Positions 19,118-31,283 are shown, counted from the first letter of the stretch. The stretch: DNA of 64,000 nt from Bradyrhizobium sp. AZCC 2176 (GCF_036924645.1 NZ_JAZHRX010000001.1:1-64000); one strand, 5' to 3'. Program-made: numbers and translations. The notes: generated by a model not told the origin, from the letters alone.

Positions 19118-19930
19118 ATGCGAACCCAAAAAGAAAAAGCCGAAGCGTTCCGCGCGCTGCATGCGCACCCCGGCGCCTTCATCATTCCCAATCCGTGGGA
19201 CGCCGGCACCGCAAAGCTGCTCGCCGCGATGGGCTTTGAGGCGCTCGCGACCACGAGCCTCGGCTTGGCCAATACGCTCGGCAGCGCCACCGTCAGCCTT
19301 GATGCCATCATCGAGAACTGCCGGATGATCGCTGACGCCACCGACCTGCCCGTCAACGCCGACCTGGAGAATTGCGGCGCCGACGATCCGAAGACCGCGG
19401 CGAAAGCGATCGCGCGCGCGGCTGAGGCAGGCTGCGTCGGCGGCTCAATCGAGGATTTTTCCGGCGATCCGCGCCAGCCGATCTACGCTTTTTCGCTTGC
19501 GGTCGAGCGCGTGCAGGCGGCCGTCGAAGCGGCACGCGCACTGCCCTTCCCGTTCACGCTGACGGCGCGCGCCGAGAACTTCCTGCACGGCCGCACAGAT
19601 CTCGACGACACGATCAAGCGCCTGCAGGCGTTCGAGGCGGCTGGCGCCGATGTGCTGTATTCGCCCGGCCTGCACGACATCGACACCATCCGCAACGTTG
19701 TGGCGTCGGTCGGCAAGCCGTTCAATCTGGTGATGGGCTTTGCCGATCCGACGCTGACCGTCGATCAACTCTCGAAAGCCGGCGTCAAGCGCATCAGCGT
19801 TGGTGGCGCGATGGCCCGCTATGCGCTGGCCGCGTTCCTAAAGAGCGCCCGCGAGATGAAGGATCACGGCGCGTTCACCTATGTGCGCGAGATGGCGCCG
19901 ATCAGGGAGGTACGGGCGGCGTTCAGGTAA
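19118..19930 (+). CDS. isocitrate lyase/PEP mutase superfamily protein
   Basis: A 270-residue TIM-barrel protein. FRALHAHPGAFIIPNPWDAGTAKLLAAMGFEALATTS and GGSIEDFSGDPRQPIY place it in the PEP phosphonomutase/2-methylisocitrate lyase-like branch. Members cleave or rearrange 2-oxo or phosphonate acids; this subgroup has no agreed substrate. The start at 19118 has GGAG seven bases upstream. It is divergent from a LysR regulator. A scrap of an amidohydrolase follows immediately. Confidence 0.88.
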   Translation: MRTQKEKAEAFRALHAHPGAFIIPNPWDAGTAKLLAAMGFEALATTSLGLANTLGSATVSLDAIIENCRMIADATDLPVNADLENCGADDPKTAAKAIARAAEAGCVGGSIEDFSGDPRQPIYAFSLAVERVQAAVEAARALPFPFTLTARAENFLHGRTDLDDTIKRLQAFEAAGADVLYSPGLHDIDTIRNVVASVGKPFNLVMGFADPTLTVDQLSKAGVKRISVGGAMARYALAAFLKSAREMKDHGAFTYVREMAPIREVRAAFR

Positions 19931-20085
19931 TAGTCACGCCTGCCGACAAGAAGATCAGCGATGTGACGCCGCTGTTCCAGATCGACGACGGGCGGCTGTT
20001 GAACCAGCTTCCGGTGTGGGCGCCGGACGCGGCGATCCGCAAAAAGATCCTGGTCGACAACCCGGCACAGCTTTACGGGTTCTGA
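19921..20085 (+). pseudogene. C-terminal remnant of an amidohydrolase (dicarboxylate hydrolase-like)
   Basis: Read in the frame of 19921, the DNA encodes about 54 residues ending LLNQLPVWAPDAAIRKKILVDNPAQLYGF and a TGA at 20083-20085. This is the usual C-terminus of amidohydrolase-2 family enzymes (2-pyrone-4,6-dicarboxylate hydrolase and relatives). No start and no catalytic part is present. The scrap overlaps the end of the PEP-mutase-like gene by ten bases and the end of the MetF-like gene by thirteen. It is most simply the residue of a deletion. Confidence 0.65.
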
Positions 20086-20981
20086 AGCCCGGCGCTCGAC
20101 ATCGCGGCCTGCTCAAGTCCGAGCAGGTCGTGGTCGCAAGTGCGCAGCCAGTCGCCGGCCTTGCGCAGGCCGCCGAACGGGAACAGGTGAAATCCCGCGA
20201 TCGGCGCGGTCGTGGCTGCAGGCGCGCAACGCAATCCCCTGACCACGTCGTCCGGCCCGGTGTCCGTCAGCAGGCGGCCGAACCGGCCGATCTGGGCCCG
20301 CACCGCGCGCATCGAATTGCCGATGCCGCAGCGGAGCGCGAATTTTGTCAATGTCGCCGGCGTGGCGGGCCCGGCAAGGCCGACGATGACAGGTAGATCG
20401 ACGCCGGCGCGATCAAGGGCGCCGATCCATTGCAGAATCGGCGTGCTCTCGAAGCAGAATTGCGTGACGACATCGACCCGCGTTCCAGTCCGCCGCCCCC
20501 AGTCGCGCCACGCCTTCAAGCCGTTCAGTGCATCCAGCAGTTCGAGATAAGGATGGCCTTCGGGATGACCGGCCACGCTGACGGATGCAATCCCGTGCGC
20601 CTCGAGTAAGCCGCTGCTGCAGACATCGCGCGTCGATTTGAACGGGCCCTTGGCCGCCGCGACATCGCCCGCGATCAGGAGGATCCGCGACACCGCGGCC
20701 TCGCCACGCGCCCGCGTCAGGAAATCGTCGAGCGCCTCCCGCGAGGCCATTTCGCGCGCCGCGATATGGGGCACCGGATTGTAGCCGGCGCGGCGCAGCG
20801 CCGTGGCGGTCTCGACATTGTGGCGATAATTGTCGCCGGGCAGGAACGTGATGGTGACGTCGGTGCCTTCAGCGAAATGGTCACGCAGTTCGGCGATCTG
20901 ATGCCCGCGCGAGGAGATTTCGACTGAGGCCGACGACAGCAGCGCGGCCAGTCTGGGAGATGCCTGATCGGAGACGGTCAT
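20073..20981 (-). CDS. methylenetetrahydrofolate reductase-like protein
   Basis: A 302-residue protein resembling the MetF barrel. SVEISSRG near residue 22 matches the beta-1 strand that bears the catalytic glutamate. ITFLPGDNYRHNVETATALRRAGYNPVPHIAAREM is the flavin/folate site region, and DVVTQFCFESTPILQWI the later strand. It is a distant relative of E. coli MetF and may use an unusual folate-linked C1 unit. GGGAGG precedes the ATG. It follows the methyltransferase-like gene by 15 bases, so the two form a unit. Confidence 0.8.
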   Translation of the reverse strand: MTVSDQASPRLAALLSSASVEISSRGHQIAELRDHFAEGTDVTITFLPGDNYRHNVETATALRRAGYNPVPHIAAREMASREALDDFLTRARGEAAVSRILLIAGDVAAAKGPFKSTRDVCSSGLLEAHGIASVSVAGHPEGHPYLELLDALNGLKAWRDWGRRTGTRVDVVTQFCFESTPILQWIGALDRAGVDLPVIVGLAGPATPATLTKFALRCGIGNSMRAVRAQIGRFGRLLTDTGPDDVVRGLRCAPAATTAPIAGFHLFPFGGLRKAGDWLRTCDHDLLGLEQAAMSSAGLQNP

Positions 20982-20996
20982 GGGCGCCTCCCAAGG

Positions 20997-22451
20997 TCAT
21001 GCCGGCGCGCGGCGGCGCGAGATCACATAGGTTTCATCGTTGAACCACAGGCCGCCATGCTTCTTCAGCACGCGGTCGGTGGCCTCGAGGTAACGGCCGT
21101 CGCGGACCACCTCCGACAATCTGTTGTCCTCGATCTGCGCGACATAGATCGCGGCGTTCCAGGCCGCGAACAGCGTCGAGGTCCCGATCGGGCCGCTGAC
21201 CTCGTCCGGCAGCGTGTGCATGCGGTAACGGAAGATCGATCGCGCGTCGGAGGAGGCGTTGAAATTGTAGTGCCGGGCCGCCGCGCCAAGCTCGTGCTTG
21301 ACCTGACGCAGGATCGCGTAGCGGTCGGTCTTGAAGGGATCATCGCCCGGCCAGACCTGGTCGATGATCTCGATGCCGGGATCTCTTCCATGTGAATGGA
21401 TGCCGATCAGCCGCCCGCCCGGCCGCAGCGACTTGACCAGCGGCGTCACCACTTTCGAGGCCTTGAACTCGACGCTCGCCCGCGCCCGATAGGGCTGCGA
21501 AGCGATGACGAGATCGTAGTCGGCCATCACCCGGCCGGGCCGCGGCATGATCGGGTCAAGCAGGAACGAATGATCCTCGCGCCGCAGCGTCAGGATGACC
21601 GGACGCTGGTAGACCGGATTGCCCGTGGTCGGGCTGATACCCGCGCGCCAGTTCTCGGCCAGGAAGCCTTCGAGCTCGCCGATCTGCTCGGCGAAGCCGT
21701 GCGCGCTGTTGCCGGTCAGCGTGACATCCTTCCAGATCAGGCCTTGTGCTGATGTCACCGAGCGCGGCGTCAGCCATGGCGCCTCGGCGTAATAGAGGTT
21801 GGTGACGACCAGCACGGTGGCGGGATGCTCGAACAGGCGATCCGCCATCTTCTCCAGCATCAGGCGGACGTCTTCGTAGCTGATCTCCTTTGCCACGACA
21901 TAGAGCGGCATGGTGGGGAAGCGCGCATGCACCGCCCGCATCACCCGCGACAGCACGGTGCCGTCGCCGACACCGGCGTCGAAGATGCGAAGCGCCGGCG
22001 GCGCCGGCTGCAGATTGCCAAGCTCTAGCGAGATGCGGTTGCCGACCTCGGTCTTCTCACTGCAGGTGGAGACGAACAGCAGGTATTTCTGGCGATTGTC
22101 GAAGAATCGGAAGCCCGGCGGCGCTACGGCGTTGGCGGCGGCCGCGCCGTTCAGCGGCTTGGCTGACGGCGACGGTTGGCCTTCCGCTGCGCTCGAAGCG
22201 GGCCGGTGCTCGGCGAGATACGCGCGGACCTTGTCGAGCGTGCCCGTCGTGATCCTGGCACCGTCGCGCAGCCGCGACACAAGCTTGCCGTCATTGACCA
22301 CCAGCCGCCCGAAAGTCGATTCAGCGGTCTGCGTCTCGCGGCAGAAGTCGCGGATTTCGCCGAGAATCTGCTCGGCGGTCGGCGGCGATTTCGCCGGCTG
22401 CGCATGGCCGTTCTGTTGGCCTGTAGATCCCTGGCTTTCCTCGATCCGCAT
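20997..22451 (-). CDS. HTH-like / class I methyltransferase-like protein of unknown function
   Basis: A 484-residue protein. Residues about 25-85 (EQILGEIRDFC...STFGRLVVNDGKLVSRLRDGARITTGTLDKVRAYLAEH) look like a compact helix-turn-helix unit. A low-complexity linker follows. From about residue 110 there is a Rossmann-type domain with RIFDAGVGDGTVLSRVM (SAM-binding motif I-like), VVAKEISYEDVRLML and a late SLRPGGRLIGIHSHGRDPG motif. I do not know a characterised member. GGGAGA lies before the ATG. It is followed by the MetF-like gene 15 bases on, which suggests linked C1 chemistry. Confidence 0.7.
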   Translation of the reverse strand: MRIEESQGSTGQQNGHAQPAKSPPTAEQILGEIRDFCRETQTAESTFGRLVVNDGKLVSRLRDGARITTGTLDKVRAYLAEHRPASSAAEGQPSPSAKPLNGAAAANAVAPPGFRFFDNRQKYLLFVSTCSEKTEVGNRISLELGNLQPAPPALRIFDAGVGDGTVLSRVMRAVHARFPTMPLYVVAKEISYEDVRLMLEKMADRLFEHPATVLVVTNLYYAEAPWLTPRSVTSAQGLIWKDVTLTGNSAHGFAEQIGELEGFLAENWRAGISPTTGNPVYQRPVILTLRREDHSFLLDPIMPRPGRVMADYDLVIASQPYRARASVEFKASKVVTPLVKSLRPGGRLIGIHSHGRDPGIEIIDQVWPGDDPFKTDRYAILRQVKHELGAAARHYNFNASSDARSIFRYRMHTLPDEVSGPIGTSTLFAAWNAAIYVAQIEDNRLSEVVRDGRYLEATDRVLKKHGGLWFNDETYVISRRRAPA

Positions 22452-22556
22452 GGTGTTCTCCCGCGGTTGTCCCTGCCGACATCTGGGGACGGCCGCTGGA
22501 TTGGGTCAACCACAAACCGAGTGGGCAGGAAACATGGGCACATGCCCACAGGGAGT

Positions 22557-25679
<3,123 letters not shown>

Positions 25680-25708
25680 TCAGATCGAAGCTTTCAATGA
25701 GCGGGGCA

Positions 25709-26956
25709 TCAGCTTCCGGATGCAGCCCGGTCGATGAACAGCGCGCCCTTGGTCACAATCCGCTCGCCGGGCTTCAAATTGCCGACCACCTCGACGAGGT
25801 CGCCATTGCTGAGGCCGGGCTTGATCTGGCGCAGTTCGATCGTCTTGTCCGCATGCGCGACCCAGATCCGCACCTGGTCGCCTTCATAGATCAACGCCTG
25901 CTTCGGCACGCCGACCGCCGGATGGTCGCTCGCCGAATAGATCGTGACGTTGGCGAACATTTCCGGCTTTAGCAGGAAGTCCTTGTTGTCGATGGTGGCG
26001 CGGACCAAGAGCCGGCGCGTCGCCGGGTCGATCGCGGTAGCGACATAGTTGAGCCGCGCCGACAGCGGCTGGCCGGGCAACGCCAGCACGTTGAAGGTCA
26101 CGTCCTGCCCGATCGCGACGTTTGCGCAATCGCTCTCGCGGACGAAGGCCGTCATCCAGACGGTGGAGAGATCGCCGATCACGTAGACGGGATCGCTGGC
26201 GCCGGCATTGACATACTGGCCGGGGCCGATCTTGCGCTGGACCACGGTGCCGGCGAGCGGTGCGAAGATGGTGATCTCCGGATTGATGCGGCCCTTCTCC
26301 TGGAAGGTCGCGATGTCTTCATCGGTGAGGCCGAGAATGCGCAGCTTGTTGCGTGCGGCTTCCATCGCCGTCTGCGATGCGCGCATGTCGTTTTGCGCCT
26401 GGATCAGCGTCGCCTGGCTCTGCTGATAGTCCTTCAGCGGAACCGCCTTGCCTTCGAAGAGGTCCTTGGCGCGCTGGCCCTGCAACTCCGCCAGATCGAG
26501 CACGGACTTCGCCTTGTTCATGGCGCTCATCGCGGCGATGAAATCGTTCTGCGCCTGAACATTGTCGGCGGCCTCGATCACGAACAGCGGCTGGCCCTTG
26601 GCGACGCGATCGCCCGGGCGGGCCAAAAGTCTGGTGACGCGGCCGGCATAGGGCGAGAACACCGGCGTCGACCGATCCTCGTCGATCGCGATTTTGCCTT
26701 CGGTGACGTGTTCGGCGCGGAACCCGCGTTCGGTGACGGGCTGAATGGTCAGGCTGGCCCATTCGGCGGCGCTCGGCGTGTAGCGCTGCAATCCTCCCTT
26801 GCGGGACTGGCTCGAGACTTCCGAATGGCCGCGCTTTGGAGTGCCGATCTGGGCGTAGCCGTACGCGCCCGCACCAACAAGCGCCAGCAGGCCGACAGAA
26901 ACGGCCAGCCGCTGCCGGGTAACGGTCTGCAATCGCTTGGTAAACACGTTATGCAT
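25709..26956 (-). CDS. RND efflux periplasmic adaptor, CusB/CzcB type
   Basis: A 415-residue membrane fusion protein with an N-terminal anchor (about residues 12-32), a barrel-sandwich hybrid segment (FSPYAGRVTRLLARPGDRVAKGQPLFVIEA), a coiled-coil hairpin (about residues 145-210) and a second lipoyl half (ITIFAPLAGTVVQRKIGPGQYVNAG). It links the permease to an outer-membrane channel. The ATG at 26956 is chosen; a GTG at 26971 would add five residues. It is cotranscribed with the permease downstream. Confidence 0.92.
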   Translation of the reverse strand: MHNVFTKRLQTVTRQRLAVSVGLLALVGAGAYGYAQIGTPKRGHSEVSSQSRKGGLQRYTPSAAEWASLTIQPVTERGFRAEHVTEGKIAIDEDRSTPVFSPYAGRVTRLLARPGDRVAKGQPLFVIEAADNVQAQNDFIAAMSAMNKAKSVLDLAELQGQRAKDLFEGKAVPLKDYQQSQATLIQAQNDMRASQTAMEAARNKLRILGLTDEDIATFQEKGRINPEITIFAPLAGTVVQRKIGPGQYVNAGASDPVYVIGDLSTVWMTAFVRESDCANVAIGQDVTFNVLALPGQPLSARLNYVATAIDPATRRLLVRATIDNKDFLLKPEMFANVTIYSASDHPAVGVPKQALIYEGDQVRIWVAHADKTIELRQIKPGLSNGDLVEVVGNLKPGERIVTKGALFIDRAASGS

Positions 26957-27097
26957 CCGGCCCGGAACCACTCAGCGACGATTTGCCTCACCCTGCGCTA
27001 ATAGTGCCCAATTCACATTCCAACAACATGAAAAACGAAAATAGCCCCGGCGGGAGGGATTAAAGTTTGGAGAGCCGGCCCGAACGCCGGCAGGGTC

Positions 27098-28492
27098 CTA
27101 CGCCGGTGGCGGCCATTGCGGCGGGTGGCTGCCGAGCGGCATGGCCGGACGGGCCCAAAATGCAGGGGTTTTCGACAGGATCGCCGAATGCCGGACTGAC
27201 CGCAGCGCACCAAAGCCTGACGGAAGCTCCCCGATAAAGGGCATCACCGCCTCCCCCGTAAGATCACGGGTACCGAGGCCGTCGGCGAGCCGGCCGAGAT
27301 TCCACAGCCAGCCTCCGGTCTGCGCCAGCGATACCTGAACGTGCCAGCTTCCACCTTCACGCGCCTGGCGCGCTTTGGCCATCATGGCGCCGAACGCCAT
27401 GATGTAGCCGGTGGCGTGATCGAGCATCTGTGCCGGGAATTCCTTCGGTCCGTCGACGCCGGCGGCCTGCCCCTCGGCATGGTTGAATCCGGTCGCGGTC
27501 TGCACCAGCGAGTCGAAGCCGCGCCGCTCGGCCCACGGACCTGCGGCACCATAGGCCGACAGCGTGACGTAAATGATGCCAGGATTGATGTGCGCGGCAT
27601 CCTCCGGCGAGAAGCCGAGGGCGGCGATCGCGCGCGGCCGGTAGCCTTGCGAAAAAATATCCGCCTCGGCCAGCAGTTCGCGCAGCACGCCGCGCCCCTG
27701 CTCGCTCTTGAGTTCGACAAAACTCGTCAGCTTGCCGCGGCCGGTGTCGATGGTGAGCCACGGGATCGCCGGCAGCTCGGGCCCCGAGATCAGCAGCACG
27801 TCGGCGCCATGCGCGGCGAGCGTTCGCCCCGCCACGGGACCTGCGATCACCCGCGACAGATCGAGCACGCGAATGCCTGCGAGCGGCCGATCACCCCTGG
27901 GCCACGGCTTTGGCGGTGCTTCGCCGATCTTCGTGATCGAGATCAGCGGTAATCCGGCAAGCGCCTTGGCGTGCGGCGTCGCCGACCATTGATCATGGGA
28001 GCGCATGAAGGCGACGACGCAGCCGCCGGCATAGGCCGCGGTCTCGAACGCTTCGCCGTCCCATTGCATCAGAGCGGCCTGCACCGTGTCACGCTCCGGC
28101 CTGCAGTTCAGCACCTTGCAGACGGCGTCGCGGTGGTGCGGAAAATTGGTGTGCAGGCGCACGAAGCCATCGCGGGTCTTGTAGACGCCGGCGATCGCGT
28201 CCCAGGCCGGCGGCGGCGGATTGCCGTCGACGCGCAGATAGCGTTCGCTCCGGCATTCGACCACAGCGTGGCGCATGTCGACCGCAACCTTCTGCGCCTC
28301 ACCGCTGCGCATCTTCCAGAGCCTGGCCGCCGCCAGTCCGGTTGCGGCGACACTGACCTGAGCGGCGGCGGCGACACGGAACGAGGACGGCAGTTGCGGC
28401 TCATCGCCGGTCAGCGTGAGCGCGTCGAGCGCGGAAGCTTCGCCGCCGGCAGAGGTCCAGATATCGGAGAGGATTTCCCTGGGGCTTTGCAT
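27098..28492 (-). CDS. CaiB/BaiF-family CoA-transferase
   Basis: A 464-residue class III CoA-transferase. PLAGIRVLDLSRVIAGPVAGRTLAAHGADVLLI is the family's nucleotide/CoA site, and the downstream FSQGYRPRAIAALGF...NPGIIYVTLSAYGAAGPWAERRGFDSLVQTATG holds the other conserved blocks. It moves CoA between carboxylic acids. The N-terminal ~230 residues precede the hallmark block, so this is the longer two-part version. GGAGGAG precedes the ATG at 28492, which fixes the start. Confidence 0.9.
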   Translation of the reverse strand: MQSPREILSDIWTSAGGEASALDALTLTGDEPQLPSSFRVAAAAQVSVAATGLAAARLWKMRSGEAQKVAVDMRHAVVECRSERYLRVDGNPPPPAWDAIAGVYKTRDGFVRLHTNFPHHRDAVCKVLNCRPERDTVQAALMQWDGEAFETAAYAGGCVVAFMRSHDQWSATPHAKALAGLPLISITKIGEAPPKPWPRGDRPLAGIRVLDLSRVIAGPVAGRTLAAHGADVLLISGPELPAIPWLTIDTGRGKLTSFVELKSEQGRGVLRELLAEADIFSQGYRPRAIAALGFSPEDAAHINPGIIYVTLSAYGAAGPWAERRGFDSLVQTATGFNHAEGQAAGVDGPKEFPAQMLDHATGYIMAFGAMMAKARQAREGGSWHVQVSLAQTGGWLWNLGRLADGLGTRDLTGEAVMPFIGELPSGFGALRSVRHSAILSKTPAFWARPAMPLGSHPPQWPPPA

Positions 28493-28543
28493 CGGCTTTC
28501 TCCTCCGTAACGCTTTCTTTTTAATCGCACGCAACGTAGCAAC

Positions 28544-28638
28544 GTAGCCCGGATCGAGCGTAGCGCAATCCGGGTAGACATCAATGCCGGTGCGTGTGGC
28601 GAGTGACGATGGGTTTCGCTTCGCTCTACCCATCCTAC
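28544..28638. repeat. dispersed repeat (GTAGCCCGGAT family)
   Basis: GTAGCCCGGATCGAGCG-TAGCGCAATCCGGGTAGAC followed by GGGTTTCGCTTCGCTCTACCCATCCTAC. The same GTAGCCCGGATCGAGCG core recurs at 55831 and a variant at 11031. It lies upstream of the CoA-transferase gene. Confidence 0.8.
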
Positions 28639-28695
28639 GGCAGACATACTTTCACGATCTCGCGGCGCATTGCGTCCGAGGTTTGATCTTCGTTT

Positions 28696-29063
28696 GCCCT
28701 CTTCGAAATTAGAGAGGGCGCAGGGAAGACCGGGTGCTTGCTGCACCCGCGGTCTCGCGTGCGATTTGCGCAAACAAAACTGCACACGAGCATACAGGGC
28801 AGCGGGAGCATTCCGGCCTTCCCTGCGCAATGGCTTTACGGCTTACTTCGTGCTCTTCCCGGAGAACGGCTCTGTTGCCTCCGTCGCCAGCGAGACACTT
28901 CCCGCCAACTTAACGCCAGCACCGCGGCGCCCGAACCACACGACTTCACCGTACGCGTCCGGCGCGTACGTCTAGCGCGCCATCAGCGTCCATCGCATCT
29001 CACCGCGCGTTCGTGACGATCGCGAGCCGCCCCTCATCTGCCGCGAGACGGGCGGAGTCATGC
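28696..29063. repeat. long structured intergenic repeat of Bradyrhizobium type
   Basis: About 370 bases without a credible gene. It opens with a GCCCTCT...AGAGGGC hairpin (28696-28719) and contains GCGCAGGGAAG (28718-28728) and its complement CTTCCCTGCGC (28819-28829) about 100 bases apart. I recognise the GCAGGGAAG-CCGGGTG / TACGGCTTACTTCGTG / CTCACCGCGCGTTCGTGACGATCGCGAGCCG string as one that recurs in intergenic DNA of this genus. Open frames inside it are spurious. Its function is unknown. Confidence 0.6.
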
Positions 29064-29229
29064 CGCTGATTTGGGTGACATGTTAAGCGGAATATTTTTG
29101 CGCGAAGGGCTGGACGACCCAAATCAGCTTGATCCGCCTTGCAAAATCGGCGTTTTGGCGCAACCGTCCGGGAGGTCATTCCGCGTCATGGCCGCTACAA
29201 TGCGTGCGGATCAACAAAGGAAGAACAAT

Positions 29230-30000
29230 ATGGATTTGGGTTTGAAGGGCAGAAACGCGGTCGTGCTCGGCGGCACGCGCGGCATCGGACGGGCGATTGC
29301 CGACACACTGGCCGGCGAAGGTTCAGGCGTCGCGGTGTGTGCCCGCAACGCGGATCAGGTCGCCGGCACCGTTACTGAGCTGAACGCGGCGGGCGTGCGC
29401 GCAACCGGCGCTCCGGTCGACGTCACCGACGCCGCCGCGCTGAAATCGTGGATATCGGATGCGGCCAGAGAGCTCGGCAGCATCGACATGCTGTTTTCCA
29501 ATGCCGGCGCCATGGCGCAAGGCGGTGATCCCGCTTCATGGGAGCAGAACTTCCGGCTCGACGTGCTCGGCGCCGTGAACGCGTTCGAGGCTGCGCGGCC
29601 CTGGCTCGAAGCCAGCGGCGACAAGACCGGCGACGCGGCCTTTGTCATTATCTCTTCGGTCTCGGCGGCGCAGGCCGATACCGCCAGTTCATACGGCCCG
29701 ATCAAAGCGGCGCTGATCCACATGGCCAAGGGACTGGCGCGGCAATACGCGCCCAAGAAAATCCGCGTCAACGTGGTGTCGCCGGGCACGGTCTATTTCA
29801 GGGGCGGCATCTGGAACATGGTCGAGCAGAACATGCCGAAGCGCTATCAGGACGCGCTGGCGCGCAACCCGACCGGCCGCATGGCAACGCCGCAGGAAAT
29901 CGCCAACGCCGCCGTATTCCTGGCGAGCCCGGCCTCCTCCTTCACGACGGGCTCCAACCTCGTCGTCGACGGCGCGATCTCGAACCGGGTAAATTTCTGA
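29230..30000 (+). CDS. short-chain dehydrogenase/reductase (SDR)
   Basis: A 256-residue classical SDR. The NAD(P) motif GGTRGIGRA is near residues 14-22, NAG is in SIDMLFSNAGAM, the catalytic serine is in VIISSVSAAQ, and Tyr-x3-Lys is in SSYGPIKAAL. The C-terminus GSNLVVDGAISNRVNF is typical. It oxidises or reduces an alcohol/ketone of unknown identity. AAGGAAG lies just before the ATG at 29230; longer readings upstream run into non-coding DNA. It is unlinked to a clear pathway here. Confidence 0.94.
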   Translation: MDLGLKGRNAVVLGGTRGIGRAIADTLAGEGSGVAVCARNADQVAGTVTELNAAGVRATGAPVDVTDAAALKSWISDAARELGSIDMLFSNAGAMAQGGDPASWEQNFRLDVLGAVNAFEAARPWLEASGDKTGDAAFVIISSVSAAQADTASSYGPIKAALIHMAKGLARQYAPKKIRVNVVSPGTVYFRGGIWNMVEQNMPKRYQDALARNPTGRMATPQEIANAAVFLASPASSFTTGSNLVVDGAISNRVNF

Positions 30001-30029
30001 GAAGCTAGTCTGGCGCGTGCCGTCGGGGT

Positions 30030-30120
30030 GTAGGGTGGGCAAAGGCGCGCTTGCGCCGTGCCCACCACCTATCGGCAGCGGTGCTTGAATGGTGGGCACG
30101 CTGCGCTTTGCCCACCCTAC
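30030..30120. repeat. inverted repeat of the GTAGGGTGGGCAAAG family
   Basis: GTAGGGTGGGCAAAG (30030-30044) and its exact complement CTTTGCCCACCCTAC (30106-30120), with inner CGTGCCCACCA / TGGTGGGCACG arms. It can form a long hairpin between the converging SDR and GlcG/HbpS-like genes and may act as a terminator. Confidence 0.85.
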
Positions 30121-30128
30121 CAGCCCGA

Positions 30129-30665
30129 CTACTTCACCGTGTCCGCGCCGGCCTTGCAGGCGACAGCGTCCTGGTCGCCGGTCGCGCCGCTGCAACCGAC
30201 CGCGCCGATGATCTTGCCGCCCTCGACAAGCGGAATTCCGCCGGGAGATGCCGTCGGCGAAGGCGACTCCAGCGTGGCGATATAGGCGCCGGCGGGCGTC
30301 TGCATCGCGTTGTTGAAGATCTGCGTCGGGCGCCGATAGCGCGCCGCAGTACGCGCCTTGTTCTGCGAGATCACCACCGACCCGTGCTGCGTGCTGTCCA
30401 TCTTGTAGAAATAGACGAGCTCGCCGTGCGTATCGGCGACGGAAATGGCGAGCTTCCAGTTGCGGGGCGATTTCGTGGCCTCGGCAACGATCGCCTTCAC
30501 GACATCGGCGGCGCGATCGGCGGTGATCGAATTTCCGTACGGGATATCGAACGGCATCTGGTCGGGCACCGCCGCCGGGGCGGCTGCCGGTTGCTGGGCC
30601 TGAGCCCGGCTGCAGATCGTAACGGCCACGCAAGCCGCAAGAATCGCCAAAACATTCCGACGCAT
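30129..30665 (-). CDS. GlcG/HbpS-family (heme-binding-like) exported protein
   Basis: A 178-residue protein with a signal peptide (residues 1-23, ending SRAQAQ), then the compact GlcG/HbpS fold: ADVVKAIVAEATKSPRNWKLAISVADTHGELVYFYKMD, KARTAARYRRPT and GGIPLVEGGKIIGAVGCSGATGDQDA. Members bind heme or small ligands and are often accessory proteins. GGGAGGAAG precedes the ATG at 30665. The periplasmic location is inferred from the leader. The partner is not evident. Confidence 0.9.
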   Translation of the reverse strand: MRRNVLAILAACVAVTICSRAQAQQPAAAPAAVPDQMPFDIPYGNSITADRAADVVKAIVAEATKSPRNWKLAISVADTHGELVYFYKMDSTQHGSVVISQNKARTAARYRRPTQIFNNAMQTPAGAYIATLESPSPTASPGGIPLVEGGKIIGAVGCSGATGDQDAVACKAGADTVK

Positions 30666-31001
30666 GTCTTCCTCCCAAGTATATTGATTTGAGGGTATTG
30701 CTTGTGTTGCGGCCGGGTTTCCCCTGCGCTGCCCGGCTAACATCAACCGTAGGCGTTTTCCGAACTGGTTGAAACTCAATTTGGGCGTGCGTATCGCGGG
30801 CTACGCCCGGTTTTGCTGCGGCCGCGAAGACAATGGCTGATGCCCGAAAGCGCAGGACGATGCAGGCAAGTTGCGAGAGCTCGCCTTACAACTCGCGAAC
30901 CAAACCAGTAAATTTGAAACGATAAGCTAAGGGAACTTTACGAAATTACCTTCATTCTGATGGCCTGTTTCGAAGACCCGGACGACTGGGTCCAACGACG
31001 G
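30666..31001. other. intergenic stretch without a recognised gene
   Basis: It holds the leader of the GlcG/HbpS-like gene on one side and an A/T-rich patch (about 30905-30960) before the PilZ gene on the other. No palindrome, EcfG or LexA site was seen. Confidence 0.5.
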
Positions 31002-31283
31002 ATGGTCACGATGATTGTCGACGAGCAAAGGACAAAAGTGCAACGCGAACCGCGGCGCGAGCTGCGCAAACGGCCGACATGGATGACGATCGACAACGGG
31101 ATGACGAAGATTGAATGCGTCGTCCTGGACGTCTCACCGGGCGGCGCCAAGGTCGCGACCGACGCCGCGCTCGATATCAGGGACAGCTTTGAATTGGCGC
31201 TGGTGCCCGAACATGCGACGCGCCAGTCGTGCGAAGTCGTCTGGCGCCGGGGCAAGACCTACGGCGTGAAATTCCTGTCCTGA
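31002..31283 (+). CDS. PilZ domain protein
   Basis: A 93-residue single PilZ domain. An arginine cluster QREPRRELRKRP gives the R-x3-R motif, and LDVSPGGAKV gives the D-x-S-x-x-G motif, together the c-di-GMP binding site. It ends with VVWRRGKTYGVKFLS, as in the many short rhizobial PilZ proteins. It probably acts as a free c-di-GMP adaptor. The start is uncertain: ATGs at 30960, 31002 and 31011 are in frame, and none has a strong ribosome site. Confidence 0.88.
   Translation: MVTMIVDEQRTKVQREPRRELRKRPTWMTIDNGMTKIECVVLDVSPGGAKVATDAALDIRDSFELALVPEHATRQSCEVVWRRGKTYGVKFLS

Noticed and set aside
28670..29016. Two overlapping open frames of about 90-100 residues
   Set aside because: They lie in the long dispersed repeat, lack ribosome sites and have no protein-like conservation pattern.
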